Shown one piece after another: positions 1-6,299 of a stretch of 28,363 nucleotides of DNA. Both the position numbers and the translations under genes were made by a program. The notes beneath the pieces are model-generated. The model saw only the letters and a list, made by a program, of their open reading frames with translations. It ran no database searches and had not been told where the DNA came from. Position 1 is the first letter of the stretch, and every line of letters starts with the position of its first letter. This stretch comes from Dyella_A sp049445995 (GTDB lineage: Bacteria; Pseudomonadota; Gammaproteobacteria; Xanthomonadales; Rhodanobacteraceae): positions 1 to 28,363 of the forward strand of contig NZ_JBMSDZ010000034.1 in NCBI RefSeq assembly GCF_049445995.1, given 5' to 3'.

Positions 1-2
1 GG

Positions 3-386
3 TGTCCGACGCAATACGAAGCGGACGGCGCGCGCACGAGCGAGAGAGACTGGCGCGAGTTCGGTCCGCACCCATCGACATCGGTTCCTGGCCGCTACCG
101 GCACGCGCGCTTCATGCCCCGATGGGCCAGCCGCCTGACGCTGGAGGTCACTGGCGTGCGGGTGGAGCGGCTGCAGGACATCACCGAGGCCGACGCCATC
201 GCCGAGGGCATCCTGCGCGACGGCGAGGGCTGGCGCGGCGCTCCCGGGCTTCCGTGGTTTGCGTCGCCGATCGCGGCCTTCCGGTCGCTGTGGGAATCGA
301 TCAACGGCGCCGGCAGCTGGGACGACAACCCATGGGTCTGGGTGGTCGAGTTCCGCCGCATCGAGCAGGAGGCGAAAGCAGCATGA
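3..386 (+). CDS. ASCH-like phage protein, 5' end outside window
   Basis: The reading frame is open from the left edge to a stop at 384-386, so the true start lies outside the window; an internal ATG at 114 falls inside the conserved part. The visible 127 residues contain the block MPRWASRLTLEVTGVRVERL followed by an acidic 'DITEADAIAEGI' stretch and end with an aromatic 'NPWVWVVEFRRI' strand. This pattern is typical of small phage proteins related to the ASCH/PUA-like fold, often annotated as phage morphogenetic protein. Such folds usually bind nucleic acid, but the role here is not known. The stop overlaps the start of the next gene by 4 bp (ATGA), so the two are probably co-translated. Confidence 0.7.
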   Translation, partial: CPTQYEADGARTSERDWREFGPHPSTSVPGRYRHARFMPRWASRLTLEVTGVRVERLQDITEADAIAEGILRDGEGWRGAPGLPWFASPIAAFRSLWESINGAGSWDDNPWVWVVEFRRIEQEAKAA

Positions 387-1030
387 GCACCGAGACCATC
401 CCCGCCTACCCCCTGCAGTGGCCCGCCGGCTGGAAGCGCACGCCATTGTCGTCGCGCACGCGTGCCCGGTTCGGCAAAGCATCAAGCGGCTACGGCGGAT
501 ACACCTCGCGCGGCGAGCTGACCGTCGCCCAGGCCACCGATCGCGTGCTCGGCGAGCTACGCCGCATGGGCGTGCGCGACTACAACCTGGTGATCAGCAG
601 CAACCTGCAGCTGCGGCTGGACGGCCTGCCCCGGTCTGGCCAGCGCGAACCGGACGACCCGGGTGTCGCCGTCTACTGGCGCGACAGCTCGCAGGATGGG
701 CACCCGATGCGCTGCATGGCCGTCGACCGCTACGACCGGGTGGCCGACAACCTCGCGGCCATCGCCGCCACGCTGGACGCCATGCGCGCGATCGAGCGCC
801 ACGGTGGCGCGGAGGTCCTCAACCGGGCCTTCACCGGATTTGCCGCCCTGCCCGGCACCGGCAGCAGCGAGCACTGGAGCGACGTGCTGGGCGTGCCGGC
901 GACGGCCAGTCGCGACGAGATCACCGCGGCGTACCGCAGCCTGCGCGCCCAGCACCATCCCGACCGCGGCGGCGACGCCGACGAGTTCCACCGCATCACC
1001 AAGGCCTACGAGGAGGCGAGCCGGTCATGA
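383..1030 (+). CDS. J-domain (DnaJ-like) protein of mobile element
   Basis: A 215-aa protein. The C-terminal 50 residues (about 164-213) form a recognisable J domain: 'WSDVLGVPATASRDEI', a basic helix, the HPD signature at residues 192-194 and the trailing 'FHRITKAYEEA' helix. HPD is the motif that stimulates the ATPase of DnaK-type chaperones, so this protein probably recruits host DnaK. The N-terminal 160 residues have no motif I recognise; they contain a predicted alpha/beta section (YNLVISSN, GVAVYWRD) that may bind the client. The DnaJ Gly/Phe and zinc-finger regions are absent, so it is a type III J protein. ATG 383 overlaps the upstream stop and its own stop overlaps the AlpA-like gene (ATGA). 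Element J proteins may assist replication or virion assembly, but that is inference. Confidence 0.85.
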   Translation: MSTETIPAYPLQWPAGWKRTPLSSRTRARFGKASSGYGGYTSRGELTVAQATDRVLGELRRMGVRDYNLVISSNLQLRLDGLPRSGQREPDDPGVAVYWRDSSQDGHPMRCMAVDRYDRVADNLAAIAATLDAMRAIERHGGAEVLNRAFTGFAALPGTGSSEHWSDVLGVPATASRDEITAAYRSLRAQHHPDRGGDADEFHRITKAYEEASRS

Positions 1031-1233
1031 GCAAGGCCCTGATCGACCTGAAAGAGGCCATGCGCCGCAGCGGCCTGTGCAAGAGTGCCATCTACAACCG
1101 GATGGCTGCCGGCACGTTCCCGAAGGCCTGCAAGATCGGCGTGAGCACGCGCTGGGTCGACGCCGAGGTAGATGCCTGGGTCGAAGCCCAGATCAGCGCG
1201 CGCGACCGCGACGGCGAGCAGCAGGCGGCTTGA
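1027..1233 (+). CDS. AlpA-family DNA-binding regulator / excisionase
   Basis: A 68-aa protein with the AlpA/MerR-like winged helix-turn-helix pattern: 'LIDLKEAMRRSGLCKSAIYN' as the HTH, 'FPKACKIGVSTRW' as the wing, then a helix 'VDAEVDAWVEAQI'. AlpA-type proteins of P4-like elements act as excisionase or as activators of the integrase gene. It starts within the stop of the J-domain gene. It converges on the integrase, and the last 41 bp of the two coding regions overlap on opposite strands, so transcription of one may interfere with the other. That arrangement suits an integrase-control gene. Confidence 0.85.
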   Translation: MSKALIDLKEAMRRSGLCKSAIYNRMAAGTFPKACKIGVSTRWVDAEVDAWVEAQISARDRDGEQQAA

Positions 1234-2437
1234 ACTCCAACACCTTGCCACCCTCCCGCAGGCCGTCCAGCAGGTCGGCCCAGGCCTGCATCATCTTCCT
1301 GCGCTCTGGCAGCCACTCGGCGTAGTTGTAGGCCGCCCGCACGCCGTCGCGCTCGCTGTGCGCGAGCTGCCGCTCGATCCAGTCCCGGTTCCACCCCGTC
1401 TCGTTCAGCAGCGTGCTCGCCGTGGTGCGGAAGCCATGCGCGGTGTGCATATCGCTGGTGAAGCCCATCTTACGCAGCGCTGCGTTGATCGTGTTGTTCG
1501 ACATCGGCCGGCGCGTCGTGCGGATCGATGGGAACAGGTAGTGCTGCGGCGAGTGCCCGGTGATCTCCTCGAGCTCGCGTAGGATCTCGATCGCCTGGCG
1601 GCTCAGCGGCACGATGTGCGGCGTCTTCATCTTCATGCGCTCGCCGGGCACACGCCATTCCTCGGCCTCCCAGTCGATCTCGTGCCAGCGCGCCTGCCGG
1701 AGCTCGCCCGGGCGCAGGAACACCAGCGGAGTCAGCCGCAGCGCCAGCACGGTCGGGGCGTGGCCCTGGTATCCATCGATCGCGCGCATCAGTCCGCCCA
1801 CGGCTGTCCGGTCGGTCAGGCCGGCGTGATGCCTGACCTTCACCGTCTTCAGCACGCCGCGCAGGTCAGCCGTCGGATCGCGGTCGGCCCGGCCCGTGGC
1901 CACGGCATAGCGCATGATCTGGCCGATCCGCTGCTTCAGGCGCGCCGCGGTGTCGTGCTTGCCGCCGCAATCGGGCCGACGCACCAGCGCCAGCACGTCG
2001 ACCGCCGTGATGCTGTTCACCGGGCGCCGGCCGATCCACGGGAAGGCGTAGGTGTCCAGAATCCAGCGAGCCCGGTCGTGCGTTCGCTCGGTCCACTCGC
2101 CGCGCTGCGCGATCCACTCTCTGGCCACCGCCTCGAAGCTGTCCTCGGCTGCCAGCGTGGCCTTCAGGCGCTCGGTCTGGCGCACAACGCTGGGATCCTG
2201 CCCCGCGGCCAGCAGAGCGCGCTGGCGGTCGCGCTCGCGCCGGGCGTCCTGCAGGGACATGGCAGGGTATTCGCCAAGCGAGATCATGTTCGCCTTGCCG
2301 GCGAAGCGGTAGCGGAAGCGCCAGCAGCGTGCGCCGGTGGGCCGGACCTCAATGGCCAGGCCGCCCATGTCGGCCACGCGGTAGACCGCGGCGCGAGGCT
2401 TCAGGGAGCGAAGACGGGTGTCGGTGAGCAATGGCAT
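1193..2437 (-). CDS. int: P4-type tyrosine site-specific integrase
   Basis: A 414-aa integrase. The N terminus (about 1-85) is the DUF4102 arm-binding domain seen in P4/CP4-57-like integrases (TDTRLRSLKP, then GLAIEVRPTG and the YRFAGK strand). A core-binding SAM-like domain follows, then the catalytic domain. Catalytic residues can be read off: Arg in 'FLRPGELRQARW', His and Arg in 'AHGFRTTAST', His in 'LAHSERDG', and the nucleophile Tyr in 'RAAYNYAEWLPER'. Length and domain order are normal and intact, so it is probably active. It is transcribed away from tRNA-Leu(TAA), whose 3' end is the likely attachment site. Its 3' end overlaps the convergent AlpA-like gene by 41 bp. Confidence 0.95.
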   Translation of the reverse strand: MPLLTDTRLRSLKPRAAVYRVADMGGLAIEVRPTGARCWRFRYRFAGKANMISLGEYPAMSLQDARRERDRQRALLAAGQDPSVVRQTERLKATLAAEDSFEAVAREWIAQRGEWTERTHDRARWILDTYAFPWIGRRPVNSITAVDVLALVRRPDCGGKHDTAARLKQRIGQIMRYAVATGRADRDPTADLRGVLKTVKVRHHAGLTDRTAVGGLMRAIDGYQGHAPTVLALRLTPLVFLRPGELRQARWHEIDWEAEEWRVPGERMKMKTPHIVPLSRQAIEILRELEEITGHSPQHYLFPSIRTTRRPMSNNTINAALRKMGFTSDMHTAHGFRTTASTLLNETGWNRDWIERQLAHSERDGVRAAYNYAEWLPERRKMMQAWADLLDGLREGGKVLEFKPPAARRRGRAR

Positions 2438-2440
2438 GGT

Positions 2441-2507
2441 GTGAGTAACGGAAGGCCGCCCAAGGCGGGCAGACGAACGTTACTCTCACCGGTACTCACA
2501 TCGTGAG
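2441..2507. repeat. GTGAG-type inverted repeats upstream of int
   Basis: GTGAGTAACG (2441-2450) is mirrored by CGTTACTCTCAC (2478-2489), and a further CTCAC-ATC-GTGAG palindrome lies at 2495-2507. These copies of one motif just upstream of the integrase start fit binding sites for the integrase arm domain or the AlpA-like protein. Their function is inferred from position only. Confidence 0.5.
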
Positions 2508-2520
2508 ACGGCAGGGGATA

Positions 2521-2598
2521 GTCGGCCTTGGATGCGTGTGGTCGCCAGAAATGGCTTAGTGACGCTATTCCAAGGTTTCCAGTGGTCAGCCTTGGATG
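2521..2598. repeat. CCTTGGAT direct/inverted repeats by tRNA-Leu
   Basis: GTCGGCCTTGGATG (2521-2534) recurs as GTCAGCCTTGGATG (2585-2598), 13 of 14 bases identical and 64 bp apart. An inverted ATTCCAAGG lies between them, at about 2568-2576. They lie between the integrase and the tRNA 3' end and may be integrase arm-type sites. Confidence 0.45.
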
Positions 2599-2614
2599 GC
2601 CTTACACGCGGTGA

Positions 2615-2645
2615 TGGTGCCCGGGGCGGGGATCGAACCCGCATA
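2615..2645 (-). other. attR: Putative attachment site (tRNA-Leu 3' end)
   Basis: The 3' portion of tRNA-Leu faces the integrase and includes the T-arm, acceptor strand and encoded CCA. Elements with P4-type integrases usually recombine within this part of a tRNA and rebuild the gene. The matching copy at the far element end is outside the window, so the core cannot be delimited, and the attR name is provisional. Confidence 0.4.
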
Positions 2646-2701
2646 CCCGCGAGGGTGAGGGATTTTAAGTCCCTTGCGTCTACCAGTTTCGCCACCCGGG
2701 C
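2615..2701 (-). tRNA. tRNA-Leu (TAA anticodon)
   Basis: An 87-nt class II tRNA with an encoded CCA. The acceptor GCCCGGG pairs with CCCGGGC, the anticodon loop is CTTAAAA (anticodon TAA), there is a long variable arm, and the T loop is GGTTCGATCCC. It lies beyond the terminator of the Gly-Gly-Cys unit and so probably has its own promoter. Its 3' end is the probable integration target of the left element, and the gene sequence remains complete. Confidence 0.95.
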
Positions 2702-2789
2702 CGAGCGCGCGGCAGCCTGGCCGCACGGCGCCGCGATGCTAGCACGCGCGGCGTGCTCCAAGTCGACTGCCCATGCGCACGCCAGATAC

Positions 2790-2814
2790 AAAAAAGGCCC
2801 GCTTGCGCGGGCTT
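2790..2814 (-). terminator. Terminator after tRNA-Cys
   Basis: On the minus strand AAGCCCGC-GCAA-GCGGGCCTT forms a strong GC hairpin followed by a run of T (the A run at 2790-2795 on the plus strand). It ends the Gly-Gly-Cys tRNA transcript. Confidence 0.8.
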
Positions 2815-2845
2815 CAAACGGAACACGGGGTGCTCCGGAACACGA

Positions 2846-2919
2846 TGGAGGCCTGGGTCGGAATTGAACCGGCGTACGCGGATTTGCAGTCCGCTGCATG
2901 ACCACTCTGCCACCAGGCC
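2846..2919 (-). tRNA. tRNA-Cys (GCA anticodon)
   Basis: A 74-nt tRNA. The acceptor GGCCTGG pairs with CCAGGCC, the anticodon loop CTGCAAA gives GCA, the T loop is GGTTCAATTCC, and the 3' end is TCCA. It is the third gene of the minus-strand Gly-Gly-Cys run. Confidence 0.95.
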
Positions 2920-2925
2920 ATCGCT

Positions 2926-2957
2926 TGAAAAAACAAAACCCCGGTGATCCGAGGTTT
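2926..2957 (-). terminator. Hairpin between tRNA-Gly and tRNA-Cys
   Basis: On the minus strand AAACCTCGG-ATCA-CCGGGGTTT makes a 9-bp stem with one G-T pair, followed by a T-rich tract. It could attenuate transcription or serve as a processing site between tRNA-Gly and tRNA-Cys. Confidence 0.5.
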
Positions 2958-2966
2958 CGCCAAAGA

Positions 2967-3042
<76 letters not shown>

Positions 3043-3136
3043 GTCTGAGCTCGAAATGATAGCAGAAGGACGCCGGGTGGGAAGAAGCAAAAGGCGGGGC
3101 CGGGCAGGCGTTACCTGCAGCCACCGGCCCCGGAAC

Positions 3137-3168
3137 GCAAAAGCCCCGGCATGGGCCGGGGCTTTTGC
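3137..3168. terminator. Perfect 14-bp inverted repeat between tRNA-Gly copies
   Basis: GCAAAAGCCCCGGC (3137-3150) and GCCGGGGCTTTTGC (3155-3168) are perfect complements around a 4-nt loop. With A/T flanks on both sides it can act as a terminator in either direction, or as an RNA-processing hairpin between the two tRNA-Gly copies. Confidence 0.6.
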
Positions 3169-3176
3169 GATGAACC

Positions 3177-3252
<76 letters not shown>

Positions 3253-3265
3253 ATCAGAGTCGCGC

Positions 3266-3293
3266 ATTCTAGCGACTGATTGCCACCCGTCAA
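3266..3293 (-). promoter_or_regulatory. Sigma70-type promoter of tRNA cluster
   Basis: On the minus strand TTGACG (3288-3293) is followed by a 16-nt spacer and TAGAAT (3266-3271). A GC-rich discriminator follows, and tRNA-Gly copy 1 begins 13 nt after the -10 box. This GC-rich discriminator is typical of stable-RNA promoters under stringent control. Confidence 0.7.
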
Positions 3294-3328
3294 CCCCCTG
3301 CGGGCGATCGGCGGGGCGACCGCGGCGA

Positions 3329-3832
3329 TCACCCCTTGCTGCAGTTGCGGCAGACGCCGTGCACTTCCAGCGTCTGCGCCTGCGGGTGGAAGCCGAAGCG
3401 CTCGGCCTGCGACTCGATCAGCGCGGCGACGCGCACGTCGCACACTTCCTGCGCGCTGGAGCAGACGTCGCAGATCAGGAACGGCACCTGGTGCGCCTCG
3501 GCCGGGTGATGGCAGGAGACGAAGGCATTGATCGATTCGAGCTTGTGGATGAAGCCCTGTTCGAGCAGGAAATCCAGCGCGCGATAGACGGTGGGCGGGG
3601 CCGCGTTGCCGTGGCGTTCGCGCAGCTGGTCGAGCAGGTCGTAGGCCTTCACCGGCTTGCCGGCGGCGGCCACCAGTTCCAGTACTTCCCGGCGCAGCGG
3701 CGTGAGGCGCAGGCCGCGTTCCTCGCTGGCGTGCGACACCGCGTCGACGAAGCCCTGCGGGTCGCCTTCGTGATGCGTGTGGAACTTGCCGGTGGCCAGC
3801 TTGCTCAATGGAATCACCTCGGGCCGCATCAT
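3329..3832 (-). CDS. zur: Fur-family zinc uptake regulator (Zur-like)
   Basis: About 167 aa from ATG 3832; ATG 3829 is the next codon and equally possible. Fur-family regulators bind promoter DNA as metal-loaded dimers and repress metal-uptake genes. The winged-helix part contains 'RLTPLRREVLELV' and 'PPTVYRALDFLLEQGFIHK'. The dimer domain has 'SCHHPAEAHQVPFLICDVC' and ends with 'VCRNCSKG'. The two Cys pairs (CDVC, CRNC) match the structural zinc site of Fur/Zur. The absence of the Fur 'HHHDH' run and the resemblance to gammaproteobacterial Zur favour zinc sensing, though another Fur subtype is not excluded. The N terminus carries extra His (FHTHHEGD). The upstream side is occupied by a palindromic element and an IS200 copy, which may affect its promoter. 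Confidence 0.85.
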   Translation of the reverse strand: MMRPEVIPLSKLATGKFHTHHEGDPQGFVDAVSHASEERGLRLTPLRREVLELVAAAGKPVKAYDLLDQLRERHGNAAPPTVYRALDFLLEQGFIHKLESINAFVSCHHPAEAHQVPFLICDVCSSAQEVCDVRVAALIESQAERFGFHPQAQTLEVHGVCRNCSKG

Positions 3833-3909
3833 ACATCCGGGCAGCCGTGCGCCCGGAAATGCACGGGCACGTGGCCGGGGCGCAGCGTGAAAGCCGCGCG
3901 GCGCGCCAG

Positions 3910-4070
3910 CAGCCTGTCGGACTTTGCTGGTCGAGGCGAGAAGTCGGCTGTGCGAGGACGGATTTTCGACGTTTCGTCGGCCCATGGTGGTTCCATGGGT
4001 CGGCGAAGCGGCGGAAACAGGGACCGCACAGCGGATCCGCCGCCCGGTCGAGCAAAAGTCCGACAGGCTG
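3910..4070. repeat. 161-bp nested palindrome (MITE/REP-like)
   Basis: Outer arms CAGCCTGTCGGACTTT (from 3910) and AAAGTCCGACAGGCTG (ending 4070) are exact complements. Inside, CTGTGCG (about 3955) pairs with CGCACAG (about 4024), and a central arm TTCGTCGGCCCATGG pairs with CCATGGGTCGGCGAA around TGGTT with two mismatched or G-T positions. The whole unit can fold into one long hairpin or cruciform. No ORF of note fills it. Such terminal inverted repeats without a transposase suggest a miniature transposable element or a REP-type repeat. It lies upstream of zur and directly beside the IS200 copy. Confidence 0.65.
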
Positions 4071-4183
4071 GTAAGTATCCCCCGGCAAAGCCGGGGGCTT
4101 TAGTTGTGTGAGCCGCTCAAAGCGGCTGAATCGGGGGCGCTAACGCGACCCCAGCCTTTGGCGCCACCCTTCGGTGGCGGGCC

Positions 4184-4615
4184 TCATCGCAGTAGCTGCA
4201 ACTGCTCCAATCGTTGATCTTCCGCTTCTTGGTTGCGGATGTACGCTCGGATCACTTCCTCGTCGCGACCTACCGTCGACACGAAGTAGCCCCTTGCCCA
4301 GAAGCTCTGCCCTACGAAGTTCCGCTTGTGCTCTCCGTACACGCGCGCCAAGTGGATGGCGCTCTTGCCCTTGATGTAGCCCACCACCTGGGACACCGCG
4401 TACTTCGGTGGTATCCGCAACATCATGTGCACGTGATCCGGCATCAGATGCCCTTCCTCCACTCGGCTCTCCTTCTGCTCCGCTAAGCGGCGGAACACCT
4501 CTCCAAGGTACTGACGCAACTGTGCGTACAACGTGCGGCGACGACACGTGGGAATGAACACCACGTGGTAAAGGCACTCCCATTGCGTGTGATTTAAGCT
4601 CTCGTACTCGTCCAT
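4184..4615 (-). CDS. tnpA: IS200 Y1 HUH transposase TnpA
   Basis: A 143-aa single-strand DNA transposase of normal IS200 length. It cuts and rejoins the IS ends as a dimer, through a 5'-phosphotyrosine link. The HUH metal-binding pair is His61-Val-His63 in 'HLMPDHVHMML', and the nucleophile is Tyr125 in 'RAYIRNQE'. The N terminus (ESLNHTQWECLYHVVFIPT) and the 'SFWARGYFVSTVGRDE' block are typical of the IS200 group rather than of REP-associated RAYT proteins. The frame is intact, so the copy may still be mobile. The start codon is buried in a leader hairpin. Confidence 0.95.
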   Translation of the reverse strand: MDEYESLNHTQWECLYHVVFIPTCRRRTLYAQLRQYLGEVFRRLAEQKESRVEEGHLMPDHVHMMLRIPPKYAVSQVVGYIKGKSAIHLARVYGEHKRNFVGQSFWARGYFVSTVGRDEEVIRAYIRNQEAEDQRLEQLQLLR

Positions 4616-4670
4616 CGGGACTCTCCGTTTCGTGTGCTTGGCGGCTCACGAACGGAGTTTCCCCGATGGA
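4611..4670 (-). promoter_or_regulatory. IS200 leader hairpin sequestering tnpA start
   Basis: TCCATCGGG...CTCCGTTTCGTGTGC (4611-4637) is mirrored by GCTCACGAACGGAG...CCCGATGGA (to 4670). In the mRNA the tnpA ATG and ribosome site lie in the 3' arm of this long stem. IS200 elements are known to use such a 5' UTR hairpin to repress transposase translation. Confidence 0.75.
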
Positions 4671-4732
4671 CTCCCGCATACGTCAAACTTCTACGGCCTC
4701 CCCGGCAGAGCCGGGGGGACTCCCTCGCTGGT

Positions 4733-5644
4733 CTAGCGCGCGGGCAAGTAATCGAGCGGATTGACCGGGTTGCCGTTGCGGCGGATCTGAAACTGCAGCT
4801 CGTTGCGCGAAGCGCCGGTGTCGCCCATTTCCGCGATCTGCTGGCCGGCCGATACACGCTGCCCCTCCCGTACCAGCCGCTTGCGGTTGTGGCCATAGGC
4901 GGAGAGGAAGGCGTCGTTGTGCTTGACGATGATCAGCTCGCCGTAGCCGACCAGGCCGTTGCCGCTGTAGACCACCACGCCATCGGCGGCGGCCCGCACC
5001 GGACTGCCGGCCGCGCCGCCGATCTCGATCCCGGGAATGGCATCGCCGCTACGGAATCCGCTGATCATCCGGCCATCGGCCGGCCAGCGCCACTGGACGC
5101 CGTCGACCGAACGGGTGCCGCCGGGCGACGGGGCGGGCGGCGCGGCCGGCGGCATCGGCACACCGGCCGGCTCGCCGGCCACCGGCACCTCGTCGGCCAT
5201 GGTGGCCGGACGCCGGGGCGCCGATGCCGCAATCGATGGCGCGGCCGGGCGCGCCACGGCCGCTCGCGCGGGCGGCACGCGTGGCGGCGGCGAGACACGG
5301 GCGACCGGCCGGGCGGCGCCCCCATCCCGCGACGAGGGCGCGCGCAGCACCAGCTGCTGCCCGGGCCAGATCGTGTAAGGAGCCGGGATGCCGTTCCAGC
5401 GCGCCACGTCGCGGAAATCCACGCCGTGCCGGAACGCGATCGAATAGAGCGTGTCGCCCTTCACCACCCGGTAGCTCGCCGCATGACCCGGCGGCTGTGG
5501 TCGCGAGGATGCCGGATAGGCTGCACTGCGCGGCGCGCCCGCGCGCTGTACGACGACCGATCGGGTCGTGCCGCAGGCGACCAGCAGGACGGCGAACGAC
5601 AGCATCGCGAGCGACTGGATGGTTCCCTTCATGCCACGAAGCAT
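4733..5644 (-). CDS. nlpD: NlpD-like LysM/M23 lipoprotein
   Basis: A 303-aa outer-membrane lipoprotein that probably activates amidase-driven septal peptidoglycan splitting. ATG 5644 follows a GAGG site by about 5 nt; the frame is open further upstream, to 5683. A signal peptide ends in the lipobox LLVAC (Cys about 24). A LysM domain (about 58-101: 'YRVVKGDTLYSIAFRHG', 'WNGIPAPYTIWPGQQL') binds peptidoglycan. A long Pro/Ala linker follows, then a C-terminal LytM/M23 domain ('DGRMISGF', 'AAADGVVVYSGNGL', 'YGELIIVKH', 'LSAYGHN'). Catalytic metal ligands are degenerate: the usual HxGxD motif is 'GIEIGG' and the final LHFE motif reads 'LQFQIR', as in non-enzymatic NlpD/EnvC activators. In E. coli rpoS follows nlpD; here an IS200 copy and zur follow instead. 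Confidence 0.9.
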   Translation of the reverse strand: MLRGMKGTIQSLAMLSFAVLLVACGTTRSVVVQRAGAPRSAAYPASSRPQPPGHAASYRVVKGDTLYSIAFRHGVDFRDVARWNGIPAPYTIWPGQQLVLRAPSSRDGGAARPVARVSPPPRVPPARAAVARPAAPSIAASAPRRPATMADEVPVAGEPAGVPMPPAAPPAPSPGGTRSVDGVQWRWPADGRMISGFRSGDAIPGIEIGGAAGSPVRAAADGVVVYSGNGLVGYGELIIVKHNDAFLSAYGHNRKRLVREGQRVSAGQQIAEMGDTGASRNELQFQIRRNGNPVNPLDYLPAR

Positions 5645-5693
5645 AGCGACCTCATGCCGCGTTTCCCATGCGACGACCGGCACGCAGGCGGGC

Positions 5694-6299
5694 TCAGCGC
5701 AGCCACAGCCACCACGCCAGCAGCACGCCGAGGATGGCCACGACCGCCCAGCCGATGCGCTCGATGTTCTTGTGCAGGATCTGCTCCGCTCGCTCGCCCA
5801 CCACGCGTACCAGCAGGGCCAGCAGCCACACGCGCTTGCCGCGGCCGATCGCCACGCAAGCCAGGAAGGGCACGAGCGGCACGCCCACGATACCGGCCGC
5901 CCAGGTCACGAACTTCATCGGAATCACCGGCTGCAGCGCGGCGAGCATCAGGGCACCCAGCATGGCCAGCCAGTGCCGACTCATGTCGCTGCGCAACTGC
6001 TCAACCCACGTGCCGATGGCCTGCTGCATCGCCGGGCTGAACAGCGGCTGGATGCTCTGGTATGCCCAGTGTCCCAGCGCGTAGCCCACCAGCGAACCGA
6101 GCAGTGAAAACACCAGGCTGAGGTTGGCATAGAAGAAGGCGCGATGGCGCTTGCCCAGCATCATCGGCGCCAGCATCACTTCCGGCATCACCGGGAAGAT
6201 GAATGCCTCCACGAAACTGAGTCCGCACAGGTAGGGGATCGCCCGGGGATGGCGCGCCCAGGTCAGGGTGCGTGCGTACAACGCGCCGAACAGGCGCAT
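5694..6299 (-). CDS. yqaA: YqaA/DedA-type (VTT) inner-membrane protein
   Basis: A 201-aa polytopic membrane protein, start ATG 6299 inside the pcm stop (TGATG). It has a hydrophobic N-terminal region 'LCGLSFVEAFIFPVMPEVML', a reentrant-loop region around 'SLVFSLLGSLVGYALGHWAY', the conserved 'PVIPMKFVTWAAGIVGVPLV' block, and a C-terminal TM 'WAVVAILGVLLAWWLWLR'. This matches the YqaA branch of the DedA/SNARE-associated superfamily. DedA proteins are linked to phospholipid flipping and membrane homeostasis; the YqaA role is less clear. It is co-transcribed with pcm and surE, a common gammaproteobacterial arrangement. Confidence 0.88.
   Translation of the reverse strand: MRLFGALYARTLTWARHPRAIPYLCGLSFVEAFIFPVMPEVMLAPMMLGKRHRAFFYANLSLVFSLLGSLVGYALGHWAYQSIQPLFSPAMQQAIGTWVEQLRSDMSRHWLAMLGALMLAALQPVIPMKFVTWAAGIVGVPLVPFLACVAIGRGKRVWLLALLVRVVGERAEQILHKNIERIGWAVVAILGVLLAWWLWLR

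Larger units (their letters stand above)
1..2614. mobile_element. Right end of an integrated element at tRNA-Leu
   Basis: This is one end of a prophage or integrative island that continues off the left edge. Phage-type accessory genes and an AlpA-like regulator read rightward and meet a P4-type integrase reading leftward. The integrase start lies about 180 bp from the 3' end of tRNA-Leu(TAA), the usual layout for elements that insert into tRNA 3' ends. No structural phage genes are visible in this part, so prophage and satellite or island cannot be told apart. It appears separate from the podovirus-like prophage at the right, because about 6.4 kb of ordinary host genes lie between them. Confidence 0.75.
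4079..4718 (-). mobile_element. IS200-type insertion sequence
   Basis: A single tnpA gene is flanked by subterminal hairpins CCCCCGGC-AAA-GCCGGGGG (4079-4097) and CCCCGGC-AGA-GCCGGGG (4700-4716). These are the imperfect palindromes TnpA recognises at IS200/IS605 ends. There are no terminal inverted repeats and no target duplication, as expected for single-strand peel-and-paste transposition. An extra hairpin (AGCCGCT-CAA-AGCGGCT, 4111-4127) lies downstream of tnpA, as does a terminator-like stem at 4163-4178. The element fills the gap between nlpD (stop at 4733) and zur. The exact cleavage points are approximate. Confidence 0.85.

Noticed and set aside
2..382. N-terminal extension of the J-domain frame upstream of ATG 383
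   Set aside because: It lies in a different frame over the ASCH-like coding region and reads as low-complexity Arg/Ala. The ATGA overlap at 383 is a better start.
3359..4111. 250-aa plus-strand ORF over zur and the palindrome
   Set aside because: It is antisense to zur, whose zinc-site motifs are intact, and runs into the repeat and IS end.
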